Part shown: in pieces, positions 52,663 to 60,380 of the stretch
Position numbering within the stretch: the first letter of the stretch is position 1
How the letters are laid out: every line of letters starts with the position of its first letter
Source: Blautia hominis
GTDB lineage: Bacteria > Bacillota > Clostridia > Lachnospirales > Lachnospiraceae
DNA: 64,000 bases
Reading direction: 5' to 3'
Assembly (NCBI GenBank): GCA_002270465.1
Contig: NQOF01000002.1
Coordinates: 496,001-560,000, forward strand
Notes under the pieces: generated by a model
The model's database searches: none
What the model was told of the DNA's origin: nothing
The model's input: the letters and a program-made list of their open reading frames with translations, nothing else
Program-made: the position numbers and the translations under genes

Positions 52663-54177
52663 ATGCGAAAAAACAAGGCAGGACAGCAGAAAAACGGCTT
52701 CACCATGCTGGTTCTGGATGACGACAAGAATATTACGGACGCGCTGTATTCCTATTTTGAATCTTCCGGCTATACTGTGGAAACGGAAAATGATCCGCTG
52801 GCCGCATTGGAGAAGATGAAAAACAAATCTTATGATATTCTTTTACTGGATTTTATTATGTACCCCATCTGTGGAGATGAGGTGGTGGCCCGTTTAAGAG
52901 CGTTTGATACCAGGATCTTTGTGATCATGCTCACCGGACACAGAGAAGTGGCGCCGCCCCTGAACACGATCAGGGAACTGGATATTCAGGGGTATTTTGA
53001 GAAAAGCGACCGTTTTGACCAGTTGGAACTATTGGTGGAAAGCTGTGTTAAATCTATCAGACAGATGCGCACGGTTTACCGTTACCAGGATGGGCTGGGT
53101 TCTATCTTAGGTTCCATTCCCAGTATACACCAGCTCTTGTCCCTGGATGTGGTGCTTGGCAGGATCCTGGAACAGGCGCTGAATCTGGGGGACAATGAGC
53201 ACGGATTTGCCTGGATCAAGCCAAAAGCGCTGATCTCATCCATGCCCGTGGAAAAACTGCCGGATGATATCTTTCAGGGAAACGGAAAGTACCATAAGGA
53301 GCTGGAGCAGTTTCTCTGTGAGGATTATCCTCTTTTGAAAAATACGGTGGAAAAGGCAGGCAGTGACGGCGAGATCCTGGAGTTTGACGGCCTTTTTCTG
53401 GTGCCGCTCAAGGCGAACCGGGATATTTTTCTCGGAATTCTGGGGATTGGCAGGGATTCCTCTTATCCCGATGTGCAGCAGCGGCTGCTGGCGGTCTATG
53501 GGGAACAGGTCACCACAGCGCTCCACAATACGATTCTCCACATGCTGCTGCATATTAACAACAGAAAGCTGAGTCTTACATATGACAGGCTGAAGGAAAG
53601 TTATATGCAGACTGTGGAGGCCCTCCGTCTGCTGGTGGATGCCAAGGACGACTATACACGGGGACACTCGGACCGGGTTTCCATGTATGCGGAAAAGATA
53701 GCAGAAAGGACCGGAATGGAAGAATCACAGAAAGAATGTGTCAGGTGTGCCGGACTGCTGCATGATATTGGAAAGGTGGGGGTATCTGATGCCATTCTTT
53801 GCAAAGATGACAAGCTGACGGAGGAAGAATTTGCGGTGATCCGGAGACATCCTGAAATCGGGGAGAAGATCCTCTCCTGTATTGATATGTTCCACAATCT
53901 TGGGGGGATTGTGCGGGCACATCATGAACGGGTGGATGGCGGGGGATATCCTGACGGGCTCTTGGGGGAACAGATCCCTCTGGAGGCAAGAATGATTTCC
54001 ATTGCCGATGCGTTTGATGCCATGATGTCTGACCGCCATTACAGAAAACGTCTCTCTCTTTCAAAAGCAATGGAAGAGCTTGCGGCCGGGAGAGGCACGC
54101 AGTTTGACGAAAGACTGGTAGATGTTTTTCTGGGACTGATAGAGCGTGGGGAGCTGGGAGAACTGGAGGAGACATGA
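52663..54177 (+). CDS. Response regulator with REC and HD-GYP domains (c-di-GMP phosphodiesterase type)
   Basis: The 504-residue protein has an N-terminal receiver domain: acidic LVLDDDKNI, phospho-acceptor Asp in ILLLDFIM, Thr in MLTGHRE and Lys in FEKSD. A middle region of about 170 residues follows, possibly GAF-like (FLVPLKANRDIFLGILGIG). The C-terminal HD-GYP domain has HSDRVSMYAE, LLHDIGKVG, RRHPEIGEKIL, HHERVDGGGYP and IADAFDAM. All metal-ligand positions and the GYP motif are present, so it should hydrolyse cyclic di-GMP. There is no DNA-binding domain, so its output is second-messenger turnover, not transcription. It overlaps the acyl ligase start by 4 bases. Confidence 0.93.
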   Translation: MRKNKAGQQKNGFTMLVLDDDKNITDALYSYFESSGYTVETENDPLAALEKMKNKSYDILLLDFIMYPICGDEVVARLRAFDTRIFVIMLTGHREVAPPLNTIRELDIQGYFEKSDRFDQLELLVESCVKSIRQMRTVYRYQDGLGSILGSIPSIHQLLSLDVVLGRILEQALNLGDNEHGFAWIKPKALISSMPVEKLPDDIFQGNGKYHKELEQFLCEDYPLLKNTVEKAGSDGEILEFDGLFLVPLKANRDIFLGILGIGRDSSYPDVQQRLLAVYGEQVTTALHNTILHMLLHINNRKLSLTYDRLKESYMQTVEALRLLVDAKDDYTRGHSDRVSMYAEKIAERTGMEESQKECVRCAGLLHDIGKVGVSDAILCKDDKLTEEEFAVIRRHPEIGEKILSCIDMFHNLGGIVRAHHERVDGGGYPDGLLGEQIPLEARMISIADAFDAMMSDRHYRKRLSLSKAMEELAAGRGTQFDERLVDVFLGLIERGELGELEET

Positions 54178-55823
54178 GACTGGATTATCCTTTGAATAAC
54201 ATATATACATATGACACAGTTGGGGAATTTCTGCAGGAGGCTGAGGCACGGTTTGGAGACAGGCCGGCAGTTTCCGTCTATGACGGGGAGGGAAAGGAGC
54301 ACTGCCATACATACCGGATGCTTGTAAGGGATGCCAAGGCGCTTGCCCTTGTCCTTCTGGATATGGGGATGGCAGGAAAACATCTGGCTATTGTGGGCGA
54401 AAACAGTTATGAGTGGCTTTTGATGTTTTTGGCCTGCAGTGCCATCGGGGCGGCAGCCATACCTGTGGATGTGGAGCAGCAGGATGAGAAGATTTGGCAG
54501 TGTATCCGTTTTGGAGACTCCTGCATGGCGGCTGTTTCCAGGGAATATGAATTTCTGTTCCAAAATACCCGGTGCTGCCCGGTACTCTATCTGTGGGATA
54601 ACCACGATGCGCGCAGCCTTCCGGCTCTGCTTTCGGATGGATACAGAGCGCTTAAGGATAGGGAAAAAGAGCTGGATCTGGTGATGGATCAAGTGCAAAA
54701 AGAGCAGACGGCTGCCATTATTTACACATCCGGGACTATAAGCGCCCCAAAACCAGTTATGTTGAGCCATGGCAATATCATGTATAATGCCTGTCATGCC
54801 CAGGCGCTGGTGGAGACAGGAACAAAGGCATATACCTGCCTGCCCCTCTACCATGCCTATTCCCTGGTGTGCGGCGCCCTGAATGTGCTGACACAGGGAC
54901 AGCATCTGGGGCTGAATGGAAGAGTGAAAAACTGGATGCGGGATCTGCGCCTGTTTTCTCCTGAGATGATACTTTTGGTACCTATGATGATGGAATCCCT
55001 GATCCGGAGCATCCGGCTGGAGCAGACCCGGGACGGTATGCGGGAGGAAGCAAAAAAGGCGCTGAAGAGATACGAGAGCCGGAAACGGCACCATTTGTCC
55101 TGCAGTCCTTTCACACACCGTGCTTTGACCCGGGTTCTCGGAGACTCTCTTTTTCTTATTATCTGCGGGGGCGCCCAGCTAAATGAGCGGCTGGCCCGGG
55201 AGTTTAGGTGTTATGGGATCAATGTGCTCCAGGGTTACGGTGTCACGGAGTGCGGACCACTGATCTGCGTGAACCGAAACCGCAGGTACCGGGAAAATTC
55301 CGTGGGGATCCTGCTGCCGGGAACACGTGTTAAGATTCAGGACGGGGAGATCCTGGTAAAGGGCCCCTCTGTTTTTAAGGGATATTATAAAGCCCAGGAG
55401 GAGACAGAAAAAGCCTTTTCGGAGGGCTGGTTCTGCACCGGAGATTTGGGATACAGGGACAGGAAAGGGTTTCTCTATCTCACAGGGAGAAAGAAAAATC
55501 TGGTGGTATTCAGCAGCGGGAAGAAAGTGGTGCCGGAGGAACTGGAGGAACTGATCGCACAGATTCCCCTTGTCAGAGAAGTGATGGTATATGGTGCCAG
55601 CAACGGGCAGACGGCGGATGATGTGAAACTCTCCGCTGTCATTTACGCGGATCCGCAAAAGACAAAAGGGATGACTTCTTATGAAGTGCTGGAGCGGATT
55701 CAGGAGGAGATTTATGAGCTGAATAAAAAGCTGCCGTTCCATAAAAGGATTCAGCTTATCCGCATGACGGAAGCGGAATTTAAAAAGACATCTATCCAAA
55801 AAATAAGAAGGGGGCGTTTTTAA
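54174..55823 (+). CDS. Acyl-AMP ligase (fatty acyl-CoA/ACP synthetase type)
   Basis: A 549-residue ANL-superfamily enzyme, overlapping the HD-GYP gene by 4 bases and the ACP gene by 1. It carries LPLYHAYSLVCGALN, VLQGYGVTECGPLICVN, WFCTGDLGYRDRKGFLYLTGRKKN and the C-terminal lysine region TSIQKIRRGRF. The A3 phosphate loop is atypical: TSGTISAPKPVM where TSGTTGxPKGVM is usual. Directly joined to an ACP gene, it most likely activates a fatty acid and loads it on that ACP for the NRPS starter C domain, rather than making a CoA ester. The altered loop may lower or change activity. Substrate chain length is unknown. Confidence 0.88.
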   Translation: MRLDYPLNNIYTYDTVGEFLQEAEARFGDRPAVSVYDGEGKEHCHTYRMLVRDAKALALVLLDMGMAGKHLAIVGENSYEWLLMFLACSAIGAAAIPVDVEQQDEKIWQCIRFGDSCMAAVSREYEFLFQNTRCCPVLYLWDNHDARSLPALLSDGYRALKDREKELDLVMDQVQKEQTAAIIYTSGTISAPKPVMLSHGNIMYNACHAQALVETGTKAYTCLPLYHAYSLVCGALNVLTQGQHLGLNGRVKNWMRDLRLFSPEMILLVPMMMESLIRSIRLEQTRDGMREEAKKALKRYESRKRHHLSCSPFTHRALTRVLGDSLFLIICGGAQLNERLAREFRCYGINVLQGYGVTECGPLICVNRNRRYRENSVGILLPGTRVKIQDGEILVKGPSVFKGYYKAQEETEKAFSEGWFCTGDLGYRDRKGFLYLTGRKKNLVVFSSGKKVVPEELEELIAQIPLVREVMVYGASNGQTADDVKLSAVIYADPQKTKGMTSYEVLERIQEEIYELNKKLPFHKRIQLIRMTEAEFKKTSIQKIRRGRF

Positions 55824-56071
55824 TGCGCGGGGAAGATTTCCTGTCTGTGATTGAAGAACTGGTTTATCAGGTGACCGGAATCAGCGAACTGACCCCCGAT
55901 ACAGATTTTATCAGGGATCTGGCACTGAATTCTTTGGATGTGGCAAATCTTGTATGTGCCTTTGAGGACAGATTTCAGGTGGAGATTCCCGTGCGGGATG
56001 TGTGGAAACTGTCCCAGGTGCGGGATGTGATAGAATACATGCAGAAAAAGGCGCTGCCGTACAGTCTGTAA
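55823..56071 (+). CDS. Acyl carrier protein
   Basis: An acidic 82-residue carrier with the phosphopantetheine serine at 37 in LALNSLDVANLV (family DSL is NSL here). Its start overlaps the ligase stop by one base (TAATG), so the two proteins are made together. It is probably dedicated to the neighbouring acyl ligase and the NRPS, not to general fatty acid synthesis, since no fab gene is near. No phosphopantetheinyl transferase gene is in the window, so modification must come from elsewhere. Confidence 0.93.
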   Translation: MRGEDFLSVIEELVYQVTGISELTPDTDFIRDLALNSLDVANLVCAFEDRFQVEIPVRDVWKLSQVRDVIEYMQKKALPYSL

Positions 56072-56141
56072 AAAACAGGTGTAAAATCTTCGGAATTATG
56101 GTAAACTGTTAAAAGTGAAAACCGAGAAGAGGTGTAAAGAA

Positions 56142-57008
56142 ATGAAAAAAATAGGTTTTATCGGTGTGGGAGTCATGGGAAAGTCCATGGTCCGCAATCT
56201 GATGAAAGCAGGGTATGAACTGTCTGTCTATACCAGAACAAAAGAGAAGGTGGCGGATATTATTGAGGAGGGTGCTTTATGGTGTGACACCATTGCAGAC
56301 TGTGTCAAAGACAGGGAAGCTGTCATCACCATGGTGGGTTATCCTGAAGATGTGTGGGAGATCTATTTTGGCGGGGCCGGGATCATAGCAAATGCCAGGC
56401 CGGGTACCTATGTCATTGACATGACCACCACCAGTCCAAAGCTTTCTGTGGAGATCTACGAGAGAGCCAGGGAAGCCGGAATATACGCAGTGGATGCCCC
56501 GGTATCCGGCGGAGATGTGGGCGCAAGACACGGTACATTGTCCATTATGGCCGGCGGAGATGAGGAGGCTTTTGAAGCCTGTCTGGAGCTGTTTAAATCC
56601 ATGGGCAAGACCATCATCTACGAGGGAAAAGCCGGCAACGGACAGCATACAAAGGCAGCCAACCAGATCGCGCTGGGCGGAGTGATCGCCGGCGTGTGTG
56701 AGGCCATCACCTATGCCCGCGCGGCAGGTCTTGACGTGGAGACCATGCTGGACAGCATCAGCCAGGGTGCAGCGGGAAGCTGGCAGATGGATAACATGGC
56801 GCCCCGCATGTTAAAAGGGGATTACGACCCCGGATTTTTCATTAAACACTATATCAAAGATATGAAGATTGCGCTGGAGGAATCAGATGCCAGAAAGCTG
56901 ACACTCCCCATCCTTATGGAAGTGCTTGATATGTATAAGAAACTGGATGAAGAGGGAATGGGCGATCTGGGTACTCAGGCCCTGATAAAGTATTATGAAG
57001 AACAGTAG
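56142..57008 (+). CDS. Beta-hydroxyacid dehydrogenase (3-hydroxyisobutyrate dehydrogenase family)
   Basis: The start at 56142 (MKKIGFIGVG) has GAGGTG 8 bases upstream, giving 288 residues. The Rossmann motif is FIGVGVMGKSMVRNLMKAGY; DAPVSGGDVGARHGTLSIMAGG is the substrate-binding signature, and the catalytic lysine lies in NGQHTKAANQIALGG. The family includes 3-hydroxyisobutyrate dehydrogenase and tartronate semialdehyde reductase; the substrate cannot be told. It is 70 bases after the ACP gene, so it may or may not belong to the NRPS operon. Reduction of an aldehyde product by it is possible but speculative. Confidence 0.9.
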   Translation: MKKIGFIGVGVMGKSMVRNLMKAGYELSVYTRTKEKVADIIEEGALWCDTIADCVKDREAVITMVGYPEDVWEIYFGGAGIIANARPGTYVIDMTTTSPKLSVEIYERAREAGIYAVDAPVSGGDVGARHGTLSIMAGGDEEAFEACLELFKSMGKTIIYEGKAGNGQHTKAANQIALGGVIAGVCEAITYARAAGLDVETMLDSISQGAAGSWQMDNMAPRMLKGDYDPGFFIKHYIKDMKIALEESDARKLTLPILMEVLDMYKKLDEEGMGDLGTQALIKYYEEQ

Positions 57009-57348
57009 CAGGGAGCCGGATGATAAATTTCTGTCAAGCGGACAGGAAAGTATCCGCCTTGCGATTGCGCTGGAGCGTTTTTTTGAACTGTGCCCCCAGG
57101 ACACTGTTTTATATGCCCGGTACAGGGAATATCTAAAAAAACGCTTCCGTCCTGCCATGGAAAAGCTGATTTTGACCAGAGAAACAGAGAAAGTAAAGGT
57201 TCTGTTCGGCCTGGCGGAGGTGACGCCTGTGCAGATGGATGAACTTTTGGCATTGGCTCAGAAGTATGGAAATACGGAATGTGTTTTATGGCTTCTGTCA
57301 AAGAAAGAGGAGCAGTTCGGATTTGGCGGAAAGGATATGGAATTATGA
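56995..57348 (+). CDS. Uncharacterised 117-residue protein upstream of VWA/AAA pair
   Basis: Not recognised. The start at 56995 overlaps the dehydrogenase gene by 14 bases and the stop overlaps the VWA gene by 4, so it is surely translated as part of an operon. The sequence is mostly helical, with QESIRLAIALERFFELCPQD and an ankyrin-like final segment (DELLALAQKYGNTECVLWLLSKKEE). It likely acts with the two following genes. Confidence 0.75.
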   Translation: MKNSSREPDDKFLSSGQESIRLAIALERFFELCPQDTVLYARYREYLKKRFRPAMEKLILTRETEKVKVLFGLAEVTPVQMDELLALAQKYGNTECVLWLLSKKEEQFGFGGKDMEL

Positions 57349-58628
57349 GACAGGCAGAGGAAATTGCGCAGGAAATCTGGGCATTGGCCATTCAGGAAAT
57401 TTCCTGCGCCTGTCCTTTTTTTGTGTTGGCATGCAGTTATCTGAAAACCGGTGCGGATGAGAAATGCATCTGTCCCTGTACAGACGGCAGGGTGATCCAT
57501 TATTCCCCGGCGGCTGTTCTGTCTGATTTTCAGGAAAAGGGCAGGAAATACATAAACAGGATGTATCTGCACAGCCTGTTCCACTGTCTCTATCTGCACC
57601 CGGCTGACCGGGAAAAGAGAGAGGAAACATTGTGGAATCTGGCCTGTGACATGGTGGCAGAGTATACGGTGGACTGCCTTGGCGTTCCGTTTCTTCTCGG
57701 AGAGCCGGGGAGGGAAAAAGAGGAGGTTTACCGTATGTTCTGGAATGAAAAAGAATCCAGGACTGCAGCAGAGATTTACGGAATGCTGCTGGATGGAAAA
57801 TTTGAGAAGGGCTGTACTGATGCCTGGAGCCGTCTGTTTTTTATGGATGGCCACAGCCTCTGGAGAGACATTTCCGGAGGGGAACTTGCAGGCATACGGG
57901 AAATATGGGAAAAGGCTGCAGCCTATACAAGCCGGGATGCAGGCAGTGCCGGCAAAAGAGCGGGAAGTGAAAAAGGGAATATACAGGAATGGTATGAGCT
58001 GCAGCAAAAGAGAAGGTATGATTACCGGAAATTTCTGCGGCGTTTTGCTGTGCAGAGAGAAGAGGTGCAGCTCGATATGGAAAGTTTTGATTATATTTCC
58101 TATTGCCTTGGGCTGTCCATGTATGGTAACATGCCACTGGTGGAGCCTCTGGAGTATACGGAGGCGTTCAAACTGGAGGAGATCGTCATAGCCATTGATA
58201 CCTCCAGCTCCTGTTCCCGGCAGACGGTGCAGCGTTTCTTGGAGGAAACGTACTCCATGTTGAGTGAGAGGGAGAATTTTTTCAAAAAGATGAATGTCCA
58301 TATCATACAGTGTGACTGCTATATCCAGGAGGATGTGACCCTCAGCTGTGAGGAAGACTGGCGGGCATACATGAAACAGATCCGTATCCAGGGAAGGGGC
58401 GGCACGGACTTCCGTCCTGTTTTTACTTATGTGGACAAGCTGATCGAGAAGAAAAAAATCAGGAATTTAAAAGGGCTTCTGTATTATACAGATGGGGACG
58501 GTATCTATCCCCAAAAGAAGCCGGACTATGAGACAGCATTTATCTTTATAAAGGAGCCTCCCGAAAACGTGAAAATTCCTTCGTGGGCCATCCGGCTGTA
58601 TCTGGATGAAAGAAAGGCAGGGTCATAA
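57345..58628 (+). CDS. VWA-like domain protein (DUF2201 type)
   Basis: The ATG at 57345 overlaps the previous stop (ATGA); 427 residues. The N-terminal half resembles the putative metallopeptidase-like region of DUF2201 proteins (YLHSLFHCLYLHP with a His-x-x-x-x-His spacing, then MVAEYTVDCLG), though the classical HExxH is not kept. The C-terminal part, from about 265, is VWA-like, with MIDAS sequence IAIDTSSSCSR, RGGTDFRPVF (Thr) and YYTDGDG (Asp). Such proteins pair with a MoxR-type AAA ATPase, as here. The client is unknown. Confidence 0.85.
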   Translation: MRQAEEIAQEIWALAIQEISCACPFFVLACSYLKTGADEKCICPCTDGRVIHYSPAAVLSDFQEKGRKYINRMYLHSLFHCLYLHPADREKREETLWNLACDMVAEYTVDCLGVPFLLGEPGREKEEVYRMFWNEKESRTAAEIYGMLLDGKFEKGCTDAWSRLFFMDGHSLWRDISGGELAGIREIWEKAAAYTSRDAGSAGKRAGSEKGNIQEWYELQQKRRYDYRKFLRRFAVQREEVQLDMESFDYISYCLGLSMYGNMPLVEPLEYTEAFKLEEIVIAIDTSSSCSRQTVQRFLEETYSMLSERENFFKKMNVHIIQCDCYIQEDVTLSCEEDWRAYMKQIRIQGRGGTDFRPVFTYVDKLIEKKKIRNLKGLLYYTDGDGIYPQKKPDYETAFIFIKEPPENVKIPSWAIRLYLDERKAGS

Positions 58629-58630
58629 GT

Positions 58631-60184
58631 ATGAATATTGGTCAGGCAAAACAGGAAATTGAAAATACAGTGCGGGCATACACAAAAAAGAAGGCTGACG
58701 GAAGTTATGCCATACCGGCGGTCCATCAAAGACCGGTGCTTTTGATCGGTCCGCCGGGAATCGGTAAGACGGCTATCATGGAACAGATTGCAGGAAGTCT
58801 GCAGATCGGTCTTGTGGCCTATACCATTACCCACCATACAAGGCAGAGCGCCATCGGACTGCCGGTCATTGAAAAGCGGCTGTTTGACGGAAAAGAATAT
58901 ACTGTGACAGAATATACCATGAGTGAGATCGTGGCATCGGTTTACCGGTGCATGGAGCAAACCGGGTGCAGGGAGGGGATCCTTTTTATTGATGAGATCA
59001 ACTGTGTCTCAGAGACGCTTGCGCCCACCATGCTGCAGTTCCTTCAGTGTAAGACATTCGGAAGTCATAAGATACCGGAAGGCTGGGTGATCGTGGCTGC
59101 CGGAAATCCGCCGGAGTATAACAAATCCGTGAGGGAATTTGACATGGTCACCCTGGACAGGATCAAGCGGATTGAAGTGACAGAAGATTACGCTGTTTGG
59201 AAATCCTATGCCAGGGAGCACGAGATACATCCTTCCATTCCTGCATATCTGGATGTGCGGAGGGAGAATTTTTATCGTACGGAGGCCAATGCGGAGGGAC
59301 ATTATTTTGTCACAGCCAGAGGCTGGGAGGATCTATCGCGGATGATGTATGTATATGAGGAGCTTGGACTTTCTGTCACAGACGAATTTGTATTCCAGTA
59401 TATCCAGCAGCCGGAGGTGGCAAAAGATTTTGCCGGATTTTACAGTCTTTGCAGAAAGTATCAGGAAGATTACGCATTTCTTGAGCTTCTGGACGGAACC
59501 ATGGAGGAGGCGGCAGTAAAAGCAAAAGAGGAACGGCTGAAAAGAGCGGGTTATGATGAGCGCCTAGCAGTGGTCAGTCTTCTGCTGGGAGCAGTACATG
59601 CGGCGCTGGCACAGTATTCCGCTAAAGAAAGAGAGATAAGGAGTCTTTTTGAGGAAGTACGCAGGCTGAAAAACAGTCTGGATATTTTGAGGCCGGAGGA
59701 AGCGGATGAAATGCTGTGCCGTGAGATTGAAAAACGCCAGCATGCTTTGGAAGTGAAAAAGGAGGCCGGACTATATCGGGAGGACGAAGCTTTTCTTGCC
59801 GGGTATGTGACAGATTGGGTGAGAAGATTCCTTTATGAGTGGAAAAAGGTGAAAAACCGGGAGGAATGTACGGCATCCTCGTTCCTGAAAGAAACGTTTG
59901 GAAGGGAAAAAGAAAAACTGGATAAGTCCAGAGAGGATATGCATCGCCTTCTGGAACGGGCGTTCGCATTTGCCGGGGAGGCGTTTGCGGGCGGACAGGA
60001 GATGGCTGTATTTACGGAGGAGATTTCCGGGGATGATACCGTGATGAAATTTATCATGGATAACGGCTGCAGGGCATATCAAAAGGCAGGAGAGATCCTG
60101 CAGACAGAGAAAAGGGAGCGTGAGCTTAGGGAGGAGATCCGGCAGTTGGCGGATTGCCTTCAGACAGGAGAAAAATTTTCATAA
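58631..60184 (+). CDS. MoxR-type AAA+ ATPase with helical C-terminal extension
   Basis: A 517-residue ATPase starting 2 bases after the VWA gene. Walker A is LIGPPGIGKTAIM at about 38-50, Walker B is ILFIDEINCVSE, sensor 1 is VIVAAGNPPEYNKS, and an arginine-finger-like region is MVTLDRIKRIEV. The last 230 residues form a long charged helical or coiled-coil extension (KEREIRSLFEEVRRLKNSL, KREREL REEIRQ), larger than in a minimal MoxR. With its VWA partner it probably remodels or loads a metal or cofactor into a client protein, as known for MoxR/VWA pairs in general. Confidence 0.9.
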   Translation: MNIGQAKQEIENTVRAYTKKKADGSYAIPAVHQRPVLLIGPPGIGKTAIMEQIAGSLQIGLVAYTITHHTRQSAIGLPVIEKRLFDGKEYTVTEYTMSEIVASVYRCMEQTGCREGILFIDEINCVSETLAPTMLQFLQCKTFGSHKIPEGWVIVAAGNPPEYNKSVREFDMVTLDRIKRIEVTEDYAVWKSYAREHEIHPSIPAYLDVRRENFYRTEANAEGHYFVTARGWEDLSRMMYVYEELGLSVTDEFVFQYIQQPEVAKDFAGFYSLCRKYQEDYAFLELLDGTMEEAAVKAKEERLKRAGYDERLAVVSLLLGAVHAALAQYSAKEREIRSLFEEVRRLKNSLDILRPEEADEMLCREIEKRQHALEVKKEAGLYREDEAFLAGYVTDWVRRFLYEWKKVKNREECTASSFLKETFGREKEKLDKSREDMHRLLERAFAFAGEAFAGGQEMAVFTEEISGDDTVMKFIMDNGCRAYQKAGEILQTEKRERELREEIRQLADCLQTGEKFS

Positions 60185-60208
60185 ATAACCAAAAAAAGAA
60201 GATACTAA

Positions 60209-60328
60209 GTAACAATTCAGACAGGTCTGTGCAGTCACTGCACTGGCTGTATGACAGGCATCCGGCCAATCTTAATGAGATGATTATTGACCGGATGCTT
60301 GTGAAAGTTCAGGGTTCTGAAAGGTTAC
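60209..60328 (+). repeat. Family A intergenic inverted-repeat element, copy A4
   Basis: A 120-bp copy from GTAACAATTCAGACAG to AGGTTAC. Its first hairpin reads GTGCA-gtcac-TGCAC where A1-A3 have GCGCA/TGCGC: both sides changed, keeping the pairs. The second stem is GCATCCGG with CCGGATGC. It lies between the AAA ATPase gene and the symporter gene. Confidence 0.85.
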
Positions 60329-60380
60329 GATAGGAAACCGTAAAGACGGACGGGCAAAGAACTGGAAAGGACGAAACAAT

